Source: Podocnemis expansa (lineage: Eukaryota; Chordata; Testudines; Podocnemididae). From it: a stretch of DNA of 64,000 nucleotides. The DNA lies in the NCBI GenBank assembly GCA_007922195.1, contig ML682005.1:41098531-41162530 (forward strand). Direction: 5' to 3'. The notes beneath the pieces were generated by a model that saw only the letters and a program-made list of their open reading frames with translations, ran no database searches and had not been told where the DNA came from. The stretch's first letter is position 1, and every line of letters starts with the position of its first letter. The translations under genes were made by a program, and so were the position numbers. This document shows positions 12,201-26,082 of this stretch, one piece after another.

Positions 12201-15200
12201 TGGTGTTTTCAACCAACTTTCTACGTCCTCCAGTTTCAGATGGACTCCCCAGGAAAATGAGAAGAAAGACAGGGTGGGAGAACATAGACCAAAGGCAGTA
12301 TTTCTGCCTTTCAGCTGCTGTGGGAAGCAAACAAACCTGACTGGTGAGATTGAAGAGTAATCTGACCCACCCATCAGGTGATTGCTCACCAGGCATTGGC
12401 CAACAGGGTAGGCAGGATGGTTGAGTGGATCCAGCACAGCGCTGGAATATGGGGAATAATATTTTCCTAACTTTCCAGGTGTTGTGAAGATAAAAGGCCA
12501 AAATGACTGATTGTGGGGTACTGCACTCAGATGCCACAATGACAAGGCCCAATGAAGTACATAAACAGACAGGTGTCCTTATCTCTATCTAGAGAACACT
12601 TTGCACCAGAACTTTTAATTAGCTAAACAAAATTCCACTTCAAGCCCATCATCTGTAACTTGTGTAAATTCCAACATTACCTGTAACTGAGCATCTTTGC
12701 CATTGCGCACATTACACAGACACAAGAGGTTACCTTTATCACAGTACTGAGTGCAGTCTCCCCAGAGGGACTAGACCAGCCAAATTGTCTCTGCATCCTC
12801 ACAAGGCGATTCACCGCTTCTGGTTGGACACCATTCTTACAGTACATTGGTGAAGGGGCTCTACATCCACTATCCATGCCCTGTGTGTCCAAGCACCCAG
12901 TCACTCTCCCCCCCGATTTCATTTCTGCTCTCAACCCACACCTCTCACTGATTTTGCTGCTTTCAGCTTTGCTCCCCCCTTAATTGTTTCCTCTGCCTGC
13001 TTCCTTCCTCACCAAAAAACCCCCTAAACATTGTGTCTTTTGGGGAGCGGGTGGGGGGGGAGCATGCATTTCCTCAAAGGTAGCTCAGTAGAGCCGAGAC
13101 ATGTGTTCTTGCAGTTAAGCTACTCCATGTCAGAGCAGACACATGACACTTGCTTCAGTGATTTTTCCCCATTCCTCATATTCTGTATTCATAAGCCACA
13201 GCTGTGGTCCAGCTGTATAAAGAATTGCTGCAGGGCAGGAAGATGGCTCCAAACCATTTTACCCACAGCCACATGTTTGCAATGGGGACCCAGAGTGGAT
13301 CCACAGTCATGAAGGTCTCCACTCTGTTCCTTTTCCTTTCTCCTGCACTCCTCTGGGTTAGTTTGGCAAACTTCATAATGGGAAACCCTGGCTTGATCTC
13401 ATTCCTTCACTAGTTCACCTAAAGCATTCTCAAGCTTCCTGAAATGCTGTAACAGGCTAATTTGCCAGCAGCCCTATTCCACACTAAGACCCCTGAAAGG
13501 CAGCAGGTATTCAAGGGAGCAGCAGACTAGCGGGGAAGGGGGGGCCAGATGTTAATCAGGTAGCTACCTCCATTAACACAATTAAAACCCAGTTTTTCAT
13601 GTGACTTGGCAGAAGGGAGGTGTCAAGAGGTGGGCGGACTGGTGAAATCTGCCTGAATGACACCTCATCTGCAGCAGAAAGGAGGGCTGTGCCAAAGGCG
13701 AGAAATCTGAATCCAGGGACAAGAGGAGGAGGAGACCTGTAGGATAAGCTCAACAGAGAGGCCAGGAGCTGCACTGGGACTGGCAGAGCTACCTGGAAAG
13801 GAACCTAAAGCCTTGTAACAAAAGGGAATTGGAGGAGTTGAAGCTGTCAAGAGCTCAGAGACCCATTTTCAATAGAAAGACACCCTGGTAGATGGCTTTG
13901 GGGCAAAGTTGACTGAACTGTCATGTGATGGTGAACACCATCTCAAGTTCAACAGAGCATGGCTCAGCAACTTTTGGTTGAAGGGAGGAGTATAGCTTCT
14001 TCTTGCACTGAGCTGTGACATTTCTGATGCTCTTCAGATCCTGCCTCTGCCTTGACCACCATTAAAAACAAGTCACAGGACAAACCTCAGTGCCAAATCA
14101 GACCTCTGGCTACAGCTCACCGATATCTCGCCTGACAGTTTCAGAGCATAGCTGCAAGCACACCCTTCTCATTAATGACACTTCTGAAGCACCCTCAAAG
14201 AGCTTTTTTGTTTGGTTGGTTTGTTTTTTTTTTTTTTTAAACAGAATTTAAGAAAATTACAAAGGTAAGCAAAGTGAAGCTTGGCTTATTTTCTATGATA
14301 ATCCACCTAATTACAAGGCACTTCAAAATTAAACATGACCACTTAAAAAGTCAGACCACATTCACTAACATACCAAAAATAGATCAACAAGTCATTTAAA
14401 TGTTTCTTGTAATCTGAGTAACAAGACACACACATAATCACTGTTTCACTGAACTCCTTTGATTTGGTGTCTAAAAAGACACTGACGTATTTTAAAGTGT
14501 GGATTTATAACAGTTTAGGCTTGCTCAGGCATTTATTTTACTACAGAGTCTGGAAATACTTAAGCTAAGCCTATTAAGAACTAAAGTAAATATGTTTGAA
14601 AACAGAAATTTGAATGTGATACTTCAATTTTTATTAAGGTGGGATCTGAGCCAATAATATTTGGGAACCTCTACTGCAGCCTGGGTAGAACAGAGCCAAA
14701 GGACTAGTATGGAGGAAACATGAATAGAATCTGCACCACACACAACTCTTGCACTTCCACACAGAAGCAACATCTCTCTGACAATCTACCGGGCTACTAG
14801 CTATCCCCCACTCCCCCAAATTTGCTTGCTGGTTGAGTTTAGACAGCTAAAAAACACTCCTTGCTTAATGTGATGTTGACAGCAGCTTCCCCCTTTTCCC
14901 GTAATGCTGTACCTAAACCAAGTTTTCAAGTTTGTTTCCCTTACCTCTGCCTCTCTCCAAATCTGCTCTCAAGCCACCATACCACACCTTGAAGAAGCCA
15001 AGCTACTATCCTGGCACTTCTGTCTACACTTGGACTCCCGCCTTTGCTATCCTGGCAGAGCAGTGCTGAGAGTAGTGGTGGTACAACAGGGGGAAGCTGG
15101 AAGGAAAATGCTAGTTTGAACAGCCCCAGTAACTTTCAACCCTATCATAAAAGCTTTCAGCTTAACTTTCCATCCTTCCATTTTGTTCTGTGCATAGGAA

Positions 15201-16681
15201 GTCTTTCTGCTGACCAGAGGGACATGGAAAACATTTCATGCCAACAACAGCATTTTGGTGCATTGAGAACCCATCTGTTTCCGTTGAGCATGACTGTTAA
15301 ACACACTATCCACCACACAGCTCCAAAATTAATAAAACATGTACAACATGCAATCTGCACTCAAGCTGCAGCCCAGCTGTTCTTTCTCTTCATATTAATA
15401 CTTTGTAGTGAACTCTCCTCAGATTTAGGACATGGCCATGTAAGGGCTCTGATCTTAAATATATGTCACGAGAACACGATTTAGATGCATTTGGGGGAAG
15501 TCAATACATGAAAAGAAAACTACTTAAATGTAAAACTTTGCTTTTCTTTTGACGCCAACAGAGTCGGTGCCAAAATCATGAGAACTAGGTGGCGATTTAT
15601 TCAGACTGGCCATGTCAATCATGGTTTCTTGTGGCCACAAAAACAACAGCCAACAATATAAAGGGAGAGAAGAAAGCAAACCTTGCTTAATCCTTTGCAA
15701 GAAAGAAGACATCTTAAGGAGACTCCAGTCAGTGCCACCTACATCAGAGCACCATAGCCATTTCACAAGTAGCTGTTATGTCCACATATTTCTTCTAATG
15801 GAAGTATTTTATGGAGTTCAGAGTTCCTATTATGATGGAGTCACCAGGTGGTAAAGTTACAAGTCCTTTTTGTCACACATACACTGTTTGGCCTTTGAAG
15901 AAATACTGTAGTTAGGTTTGTGATGTTTCTTTGTGGTGGAGCTATTGCAAGGAGCAGGAAGGGTTTCTTCTGCCTTAATCTATAGACCCAATTCTTGGTT
16001 TCAGGTTGTAACCAGTGAACTGGTCACTAGTATTTTAGCTCAGCCTGTTTTCTTTCTGAAGTCTGTGACCTCCTCTGTTCAAGGACTGATGTACAGAGTG
16101 TAAAATAGACAATATGCACTAAGAAAAAAAGGTGCAGAACTGACACTACTGTAGATGGAGGATAACATTTTTTCAAAAACACCTAAATGATTTAGGTGTT
16201 CAAATTTCAATGGGATTTATGTGCTTTTGGAGATTTTAAAATGAACTCAAAGTACAGTACAAGCTTCAGAATCTTCCTGACACAGCCCAACCGAGGTATG
16301 TTCATAATGAGTGCTAAAAATATTTCTCAGGAGGTATGACAATTCTGTGTCACTGCTTATTCAGTCCTTCATCTCTGCTAAGGTTGCTTATACGGGCACT
16401 GGTTTTGATCATGGTTCTTGGTGATACAAAAACTTGACCATTGGGAACAGGGCCCATCTCACAGTCATTAATTATTTCCCATTGCTATTGACCTGGTTTA
16501 GTTCTGAACTAACAAAGTAAGGACTAACTAGCCCATTTCCCTTCCCCCCAAATCTACTCAGTTTCTAAAGAGCTGACAAAGGAGGTAGCCCACTACCCTG
16601 GAATCTGTCTTGAGCAGGAGCAGTCTTTCACTAGTAAGTGGAGTCTTTACAACCATCAGCTCTTGCTGCTATTAGTGCTTT
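9299..16681. other. Long intronic stretch without recognised genes
   Basis: About 7.4 kb of AT-rich DNA. I see only short homopolymer and dinucleotide tracts (G-run near 10327, T-run near 14228, CA-rich 10496-10520) and a slightly GC-richer block at 13500-13870 that may be an old repeat but is not identifiable. The open frames are short, unconserved in appearance and on both strands. Confidence 0.55.
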
Positions 16682-16867
16682 CAGGGCCAGTCCAAGGGTT
16701 TTGGCATCCTAAGCAAACTATGACCTTTGTGCCCGTATCAGAGTGCAATACTTTCATTTATAAGAGCACATATTAATGTAGGTTTTAAATAGTGAAAAAA
16801 TTCACTTCCATCTAATTTGGCACCCCTGGCAACCACCTAGTTAATCTATATGGTTGAGCTGGCCCTG
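16682..16867. mobile_element. Short hAT-like element (CAGGGCC ends) with target duplication
   Basis: The left end CAGGGCCAGTCCAAGG and the inverted right end CAGGGCCAGCTCAACC match well. The flanking 8-mers are agtgcttt (16674-16681) and agtgctgt (16868-16875), seven of eight identical. Terminus type is shared with 54006-54441 and 59568-59875. Confidence 0.85.
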
Positions 16868-19628
16868 AGTGCTGTGCTACTGTAGTCCCAGCCCTTTTTC
16901 CCTGTGCCTGCTGAGTGAAACAGAAAGGAACACACTCACCGGCTTTCACACTACAGGGGATACCCCTGGGAAAAGGAACTTTTTTTTCAGTGTGGGGGCA
17001 ATGAGTTCTAACGGCTTGTCAGCTTGGTTCAAAGTCACTTACAGGCAACAGAAAGAAGAGTTGGACCAAATGAAAAAAATTCTGCAGTGTAGGAACGAGG
17101 ATAAATGCAGAATAAAATGAAGGGGTGTGCTGTTCTGAATGAGTTTTAAGTTAAAAATAAAATTAATTTGTTAAAAGACATAAAAGCAAGGATGACAGTG
17201 GAGATTTTCTAGGTTAATAATCTCCTTGATATTCCTGCTGGATTCTTTTCCTCCTATATTCTCTCTGAGCTATGTTTAAAAATTCAGCTGGATCATCAGG
17301 AGCAGGTTCAAGAAATAGTTCTCTTGCTTCTCAATACTTTGCCTCTTGGAACATATGAACTGACACTAGATCCTTGCTGGTTATAAATTTTTTAATGATT
17401 GTGTTTAAATATGGAAAAATTAAATCCCTGAACAATACTATAGGCAGTTAAGGAGCAGAGGAGTAATATTTGAGTTATTAAAAAAATGTGGTTTAAAAAA
17501 ATCCAGAGTGTAAACAGTTACTTGTAAAGCTTTTTACCACTATACAATACATAGTTCAAACTGGCCTCTTTCAGTTGCAGTTGTGTAGTGCATCTATTAA
17601 GCTATATTTCCCTCAGTCCTGCTGAAGGCTAGCAGAAGGACCTGAAATCAGATAGAGAAGATTCTTGAGCTACTGTAGGCAGCTACCTCTCTATTCCTCC
17701 CCATAAACAGAGCAAGAAGCAATCTGAATTTGTGAGGACCCCTAGAAGCTATCTGGAACATGTCTGGAGTGATAGCTATTGTTATGACCTGTATTGCTCT
17801 TCACCAGTAAAACAAACAAATGGAAATTGTAGCCACACAGAACAGGCAAAATAACCTAATTGTGTGGAGGAAGTAAATCCCTTGTTTTGATTGCTGATAA
17901 AAGAAAAAAAAATGGACGATTCTTTAATATTGGACCTTAACTAGGGTGGATATTTGATAAGCCGCCTTTGTCATCTGCATTAAACCAACAATGTATTTGT
18001 TGCAGCTACCTTAATAAAAGGGGGGGGGGGCGCGCCTGGCTTCAGGTCCCTCTCATCATTAGTACTTCTTAAAAAAATGCTTTGTGTCACTGTTGTCAGG
18101 ATGCGTGTACACTGGGGAGAAAGGGAGAGATGAAGACACAGAAATGTTTGGGGTGTAAGGGCAACAGACATGGATTATTTTCTCTTTTATGCAGGGTAAG
18201 AGTTATGCATAAGCATTTAAAAATTGATTCACAGCACTGTAGTTGCAATTCCTGAATTCAGGCTGCACAAATTTCCATCATAAGCCAATTTTTCAAAATT
18301 ATATTTTGCTAGATTTCTAGCTGTAACATTAGAACATGGCTTTAAAAAAATGTATCTTGTGAACATCAGTAAAGTATATTTTATAACACTATTAAACTCA
18401 AAAATAAATTTTGACTAGCTAATAAATTTAAATTTTGTGCCTGTGCAGAATAAACCAAGATTTTACAAATGTTTACTTCAAAGGCTCGAGGCAGGGCAAA
18501 AAATAAAGGTAGCTTCAAAAATGCATCCAGTTCAGTAAGGCAGCCTCAGTGCACAAATATTAGTTATATACTTACATTAACAATATAGTTTTGTAGCTTA
18601 CCTTTTATCCCCTGCTCAATTTTTCCCCTTTTGCTATCACTTAACATTTTAATTAGACCCACAACTGCCGGTAGGAAAAATGTAAACAAGAGTCCCAATT
18701 CCTCTATAAATTTGCTCTATGGAAACACAAATTCTTTGTATTCTAAAGGCAGAATGTTTTTCATGGAGAAGTGGAAAAGCCACACTAGCCTAGCTCTGCT
18801 GTTTTATTCTGCTCAGTCACTAGAACAAAGGTATCCCTAGCTATGCCAAACAAAATCCAAGGCTGACTTTTTTGTCTCTACGACTGATAAGCTGCAAAGA
18901 CAATGTTGTGTCCGAGAGTCCTTTAAAAGATTGATTGATTATATACGCCTTATCTTTTACACAAGACAGGTAGAGTAAGGAGAGTCATGGCAACTTGTTG
19001 CTGGGTTTAAAAAGAATGAACAGCCCTGTTACACTGATATCAAGCTCCCAACCAGACTGTGTGGTGCAAGGATTGCTTGGCTTGATAAAAAAAAAACAAA
19101 ACAGCTTCCTGCTCAGCCAGATGAAGACTTCTGATGAGAATTATTGGAGGCTTGGTAGCATTTCCTAGCTCTTTAATTGTTCCAGTAACACCACAACTGC
19201 ATCCACGTCAAGACTTGGGAAAAGATGTTTTGGAAACATGTTCATATTTTAACTGTTGTAAATTAGCACAGACACGGCAAGTTGTATTTTAGCAAGTGTT
19301 AGTTACCTGGTCAAAATGAGACCCAGTGAGGAGATAAGAACTTAGGCTCCAACAGGTAACATGTCATAATACAACTTGCCCTGTCTACAATCAGGTTTTT
19401 AACAAAAACATTCATGAACTTTAAAACAAAAAACCCACACATACCACTTTTGTTTTTCTAGTCTAGATACACCCCAAGAGAAAAAGTATACTTTCTCCAC
19501 TACAGTGTGCAGCTGCACTCAGAGCAAGTCACTTTATTAAGGCAAGACACAGACACATTTTGGGTTAACCCAGTACATAAGCCATGGTGCTGAGATTTAC
19601 AGTGATAGGAGCAGTATAAGTTCTAGAT
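16868..19628. other. Intronic stretch, nothing recognised
   Basis: AT-rich. A 10-G run lies at about 18020. No supported gene or repeat. Confidence 0.5.
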
Positions 19629-19805
19629 CAGTGGTTTTCAAACTTTTTTCCTCAGGACCCAGTTAAAAAAAATCATTTATGCCCATAGCTGAGCAATTAC
19701 ATCTTGGAGCAATGCATTCCAGTCTTTTCATGGTGGCACTAGGGGAAGCCACAATACAGTACTGTACCTCAGGATCTGCAATCCAGTCAACTCTTGAATA
19801 GTCCT
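19629..19805. mobile_element. Degraded hAT-like element, relative of 9114-9298
   Basis: The left part (CAGTGGTTTTCAAACTTTTTTCCTCAGGACCC) matches the element at 9114 closely, including 'caatgcattccagtctt' inside. The right terminus is decayed, so the end is approximate. Confidence 0.65.
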
Positions 19806-22343
19806 ATTGCTCACCCTGTGGTGTATCCAGGAGAGCTTTTCTCAGTCATCTTGCTAGTCTCCAATTCCAGCACTCTGCTCTCAGCCCCAAGTACACAGTG
19901 TGAAGTCATTAAAAACACAGCAAACCGTCCTATCAAATGAGACCAGGGGCCCAAGTAGCAAGACACCTTTGTTTCAGGCAGTGCCAGACAGCAAGTTTAG
20001 CACCTTCCTCTTGAAGAGTGGTCTGCTGTGGAATAAACCTGAACCAAAAGAGGAAGTTTCACCTCATTAAAGTGCTCATGTTCTGAAACATGAAGTTTTA
20101 AAATTCCAATTTTTTAATTCTACCTGTTATAACTTTGGATGCTCCCATAATCCAGAAAAAAAAACAAAAACCTCATCTGCTAAGCTTTCCCTCAATGATC
20201 ATTTGTGGCAAAGAAGTGCCAGAACAACTTATTAACACACTATGAGAAAAAAGCATTTTCTTTTACCAGTTCTGAGTTTATTGCCTTTCAGTTTGATTAG
20301 CCCTTTCCCTATTCCTGTGTGTAACAACAGACAGGAGCACTCAATTCCCCTCTCACATTATTAATTGTGCTTCTATCGTACCCCTTTAAAGTGCAAGAGC
20401 CCTTCTGAAATCTCCACAAACCTCAGTTCCTAAGGAGTGTCTGGATCAATTCAAAAGTAAAAACCCTATCACGGTGCCCTTCACTGCTCCATTAGGACAC
20501 AAACAATCCTATTTACGGGAAATCACTACTGTTTGCTTACTGCTCTGAAGCATATCCATTTCATCTGCTAAAGCCATTAAGATACTGGTGCTAGTAGTTT
20601 TTAAATGGGTGGGGAATCACTCAGACTTCTGGAGAATCATTTACAGGACATCATATTTCTCTCCTTAAGCAGCTCCAATCATACCTAATCTACTCAGCCA
20701 TTTAATGAGATAAATAATGCTTTGGATACTTGGATGTACATTTTATTTTGGTTCCTACCTGCTTCAAAGTAAAGTCCTGCTGTTAACATATAGGGTTTGG
20801 CAGTCAACCATCATTGCTAGGGATTATCTGCTTAAAACATGAACAAACTTAAAAACAAACAAACATCTATCGTAGTCAGTCCCAGGCTTATTTCCCATTA
20901 GTGTTCTTATATTATGAATCTGATGATTATGCTAGTGAGATCTTTTTCAAGTTAAAATTGTACTAAAACAGGAGTTTACTGTCAGGTACACAACAGCTAA
21001 CATTACAAAGAGTACACAATTTTTGTTGCAAGGCAGACAGCAGTTTAACACAATTCTCCTTATATGCAACCAGGGCACTGGAGTATTTTGAATAGTATTT
21101 TAAACCAAGCTAATAACCCTGGACCTCACCAAAAGCCTACTGAAGTCAACAGAAGCTGCTTATTGACTTCAACGGACTCAATCGCTGACACAGGACAGCA
21201 TTTCTACCCAGAAAGTTGGGAAAACAACTAGTCATCCTTTATGGATTAGTTTACCATTAGATCAGAATGTTTTAAAATAAAGATAAAATTCAAAGAATCT
21301 CCCTATTTTAGAAATCCCACCCACCGACCCGCACCAATGCAAAACAAAAATACTAATCAGTAACCAACCATATGGTTTCACACAGTAAGCCTGAACAATT
21401 TTTCAGACTCTTAAAAAGAACCCAACAGTAATGGACCCCATTGTCATCTTGCAGCCTTCTAGAGTCATTGAAGAAATAAAACCTCCTGCTATCAAGTTAT
21501 GAAGCTACCTGAAGAGTTAACTTTTCACAGTCTCTCACAATCAACAGCTGCTGTGGGTTTGCAGTGTTTCTTTAGAAGGTGAACCCACTTCCCTGAAATT
21601 CATAGGACATGTTTTGTCTCTCTTTGCTCTGATATTCTTCCAATATCATTACTGGATCTCTGCTGGGATTCTTATGGAATGGATCAGAATTTGTTAACAC
21701 TCCTTTCTCCTCATTTCTCTCCATCTCAACTAAAAATGCAGCCCAGGGCATACTCTGACATGAGTTGTACAAGGAAATGATGGTTTTACAGCAAGCTGAC
21801 AAAAGTTTAATTCACTGATCCCAATTTTCAGTGCCTCCTACCATTAGGAGAGGCTTACATGTTCTACACATGCTGCCTTTTCAGCTCTTTCCCAAATGCA
21901 GTGCAAGTGGGCATGTAGAGTGTCCAGCTTCCAGCCAAGTGGAGCATGTATGGAGTTGTAAGAGACAAGATGGTCAACAACAGCACCAATGACCAGTACG
22001 TCAAGCAAGATGGGGCATTCCATTTAGTCTCCAACATTTCAGTGCCTCTGGTGTTTCTAAGGCCCCCATCACCGGGCCAGGTGATAACCTTATAATTTAA
22101 AGGTGAAATTATGAAGTGGAAAGGTGAAGCAATTTATTATGTTCCATAATTAAGGCTCTACAATAAGACATTTCCCTCCATCCCATATACAATTCTTGAC
22201 TCCCCTGTCTATATTGCTATTGAGTGACTCGTGTCTCTTGTCTGCTTTCAGGTTTCAGGGGAATTTCAAACAGACTTCTTCACAACAGTTACACAGGTTC
22301 ACAGTCTTCTTCCCACACACTGTCTGGGCCAGGTTCCCTCACA
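19806..22343. other. Intronic stretch, mostly unrecognised
   Basis: AT-rich. At about 21120-21200 there is a weak imperfect palindrome built on 'tgaagtcaa/ttgacttcaa' resembling the short amniote repeat seen at 24158, 34720 and 44615. Nothing else is supported. Confidence 0.5.
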
Positions 22344-22698
22344 GGCTATGTTCACATGTAAACTGTTATGTCTAAATAAGTTATTTTGAAACAAAGTCCT
22401 TATTTTGAAATAAGTTAATTCGAATTAAGAAAATGTTAATTCAAATTAAGGGAAAGACTGCTATCGAAATGGCTGTTATTTCGAAATGGTTATTTTGAAA
22501 TAAGGCCGTTTGGACATGTTGTTTCGAAACAATGTATCTGAACGCCATCGTTTCAAAACAGCCATTTCAAAGCAACGGCTATTTCGATTTCAAGTGAGGT
22601 TTTACTGTTTTGAAATAACGGAAGGTCGTGTGGACATAAGAAATTTTATTTCGAAACAACAGCTGTTTTGAAATAAAACTCTCATCTGAACACAGCCA
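22344..22698. mobile_element. MITE rich in TTTCGAAA palindromes
   Basis: The ends ggctatgttcacatg and catctgaacacagcc are inverted repeats. The interior is a series of 'tatttcgaaata' and 'ttttgaaata' palindromes, so the whole 355 bp can fold back on itself. No coding capacity. The target duplication is unclear (possibly only aca on both sides), so the superfamily is open. Confidence 0.8.
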
Positions 22699-24157
22699 CA
22701 GAGTTTAAGAATCCTTCTGTTGAAGAATGCTATCAGTGAAATCCAGGCTGGATCTGGGGCCTCTGCTAGAAATTAGGCACATCGCCAAAGGTCCTGATTC
22801 TTCAAAATGGCTTTAGGACATCATGTTATAGCACAGTTCCAATTCAGCTGAGGATGCCAGGGACTCTTGAACTCGTCTCTTCTTAAGGGGGTTCCTTAGG
22901 ACAAAGAGGTTCTGCAGGAATGTTAATTTAACTTCAAATTGAGATTGAGGTACAGCCAGACTATTTGCATGCCACTTGGTGTCCCCCCCCCACCTCTGCC
23001 TAAAGAGCATTTTGTGCAGGTGTAGGAACAGAAAAGGACAGTACCACAGAGGCAGATATTCCCCCAGTTGCACATGGGTCTCCTTTATGTATGGACCACT
23101 GGGGGGGTGGGGGGGGGACCACCACCTCCAGGTTAAACACCCACATTATTGCAAGCGCTGCCACAGACTCAGTGGAATTACTCTGGATTACCTCTAGTTT
23201 AACAGTGGAACTGGACACAAGGTTTACAAAACTCATCATGTCTTCCTAGCATCTTGCTGAAACACGTTATACTTCCCCCCACCTCCCATTACCATGTTTA
23301 TTTTATGCACAGTTTGTTCTAAGGATATATTTGGTGGGTAGGTGATGTGAGTGTTCTCACTGCATTTCCTGTTTAGCGTTTCCAACTGTAATGTATTAAA
23401 CAAACCATAGTATATATAGTTAAACATCCGCGTCTCTCTCTTTCCCCTTAGCTACAGTTATCTGCCAAGAGTTCTAGTCAGTCCTTGTGCCCCACCGGAA
23501 GTAGTCAGGAAAGAGTTTAGACTAGAGTGAGGCACTGCATTTATAAATAAGTCAATACATACTGCAGCTACTCATTCATGGCATTATGTTAATTTTACTT
23601 GGCTAGCATTATGACAACAATGCAGCTTGCTCTAACTTGAATATACACTTTATCAGTCAACTGCACCAAGCCATTTGCAGAGGGTTGTGCGCATGCATGT
23701 TTATGGAGAAAACATCCAAGCAATGTGCAGCATATTAATTCTTTTTTGTGTTTAATCAAACAGAAGGGTAATGTTTTGGAGAACCACTGAATGGTACTGA
23801 TGAACTTTTAAAAGGTTTTCTAGTGTTAACAAGATCTCCCTCTGCTTGGCTTTATAGTTCACCTTTATTCATTTTTATTGTATTCAAATGTTTACAATAC
23901 AAACTATAGTATTCAGATTTCAAAATCACCCAAACAATAGAGGAAGGTCTTATCTCTGATCAATTCTTCCTTCATCTACCTTTCTAGAATAGAGGACAAG
24001 AGCTTATTTACTCTGCAATTACTGATGTCAAACATCTAGAACTTCCTGCATTGTTATATGGTCTTTGGGATATCAGCAGTTTCCCTGCAGCAAACACTTG
24101 CCACAATGCAGGGAGTTTCAGATATGTTTGACAATTATTGCTGAGTAAATAGACTCT
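22699..24157. other. Intronic stretch, nothing recognised
   Basis: Contains C and G runs at 22983-22990 and 23101-23117. No gene or repeat family identified. Confidence 0.5.
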
Positions 24158-24741
24158 TGGAATCAGATCCTCAGCTGGTGTAAATCAGCATCAAGTCACT
24201 GAAGTCAAAAGAGGTACATGGATTTATACCAGGTGATTCCCAACCTGTGGCCTGGGGGCCAAAAGTGGTTCAGAGGGGCTCTCTCGTTGGCTGCAGAAGG
24301 AACCACTGCCTAAAGACCCAGGCAGAGTGCCTTTCCATGAGGCTAAAAGATCTTTGCAGGCTCCTTGCTGTAGCCAAGAGGGTGGAAGATCAGTGCTCCC
24401 TTTCTTGGCTGTAGCAAGGAGCATGGGAAGTGCTCCATCTAGGTCCATAGACACTGGGGTCTTGCTGGAACCAGAAGGAGGGGAGTACTGATCTTCTGTC
24501 CCCCTCGCTGCAGAAGGGAGCCACTGCCTAGGTTCCCAGACAGCACATGCAGAACTACTGGGGGTGTGCAGTTTCCCTGCTGCAGCCAGGGAGACAGGAG
24601 ATCAGTGAGAATTCCTTTCGGCTGGCCACAGGGTGTCCTGCTGGCAGAGGCTAGTGGTCCTTCAGTGTGGTAAAAGTGGTATCTTTGTCCCTTGAGCCAA
24701 AAAAGTTGGCAACCACTGATTTATACCATCTGTGGAGAAGG
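24158..24741. repeat. Short palindromic amniote-type repeat split by a hAT insertion
   Basis: The left part (24158-24229) reads 'agatcctcagctggtgtaaatcagca' followed by the start of its inverted partner. The partner resumes after the hAT element with tttatacca and tctg. A second, uninterrupted relative is at 44615-44697. The insertion therefore post-dates this older repeat. Confidence 0.65.
24230..24718. mobile_element. Non-autonomous hAT-like element with perfect 8-bp target duplication
   Basis: The left end CAGGTGATTCCCAACC and the inverted right end CAGTGGTTGCCAAC are terminal repeats. The duplication atttatac is exact (24222-24229 and 24719-24726). The inside resembles 4078-4623: 'ccactgcctaaag' units occur twice, suggesting an internally repeated body. 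No transposase. Confidence 0.9.
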
Positions 24742-26082
24742 CACATCAAAAGTTAATTGATGAACAGCTCTATAAAAGCATAAAATTGACCAATTTAAAA
24801 ACTACACTCATTTAGGGTGTTTTTTTGTTTTAAAGCTGTACTCTCAAGAATTGCCTTTGCAAGACGGTGCACTGTTCAGTTACCAAAGCCTTTTATAGCC
24901 AGTTCTAGACTGAGTTAAAGTCTAGTCAACTACAAATCTTCTCTGGGCTGCTACAAAAGTCATACTAGGGTCAATACTGGGAGGTAAAACCAGTACAGAA
25001 GCTTAGTGAACTAGAAGCAGGATGGGTAGTTGTTTGCCCAAATACATTACCCAAGGTCCTTTCCGTACTATTGCTCAAATCTTGGGTCCAACATCCAAAA
25101 CTCCCTTCAGCATCAGTGGGCCCTTCAGGCACACCAAGAAAGCAGCTTCTGAAGAATGGACCTTGCTTGCTAATAAGGTGCTGACACTTGTCTCCCTGGT
25201 CAGAGGAGAGCTACAGTTAGCACAAGTTTGTAAAGTGAGAACTGTAGAGCAAGCTGAGGGGGTGGAAAACAATGAGCTGAGGTAGCCACAGAAGACAACT
25301 GCAAAGATGAAAATAAATATGTTGTAGTTCTGTTTATCTGATCTTATTTTTGCATTAAATTCTTATGGAAATCTAGCAGAGCTTGAAAGTAGAATATTAG
25401 AAATATGAACTCATTCTCTGCCCACACAAGTAATTAAATTGTTTACATCTATTAACATCTACTTGGCAGTGGAATGGGGATAGCTGAGTTAGAAATGAGG
25501 AAATCAGACAAACAAAAGAAACTGTGCCTTATACACATATAGCATATTAAACTCTTCACTTGGAGAGAAGAGGATTGATACTGAGATTCTAATGAATTAG
25601 GAAAACCAATTAGTTATCCAGTGCCCCACCACCACCTCAGACTATCCTTCCTTTCTTAGAGAGAACGGAACAAACTTCTATCATCCTCTCATCCAGCCAG
25701 TTAAGGAGTAGTAGTAGTTAGTGATCAGCAACAAAGAAGTCCTGATGTGGGCAATCTGAAGTGTGGGTCCTATTTTGCTTCAAATGCAAAAGAAGAAGAA
25801 TAGAGGACTGGCCCACTGGTCTAGTGTTCTATCTGCCACGGATTTGCTCTTCCTCCCTACCCAACCAAATTTGTGCCTGAGCTGGGGGCTTTTTCTTCAA
25901 AAGTGTAAGTATTGTGCCATTCTGAATTGCCTGGTAGTATGGACTCTTACCTGAACAGCAGTATTGCTTTAAAGAAACAGATCCAACCTCTCCTCAGGTG
26001 TTGGAAGGGCCACTGGGAACTATGGAGGTAACCAAGACAAGACCCAGTAACAATCTTCAGCTGTGTTAAGGGTTCTTAAAAA
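24742..26082. other. Intronic stretch, nothing recognised
   Basis: AT-rich sequence with short chance frames only. Confidence 0.5.

Noticed and set aside
12186..12552. Overlapping minus-strand frames of about 119 codons
   Set aside because: Two overlapping frames of similar length without domains or splice context; chance.
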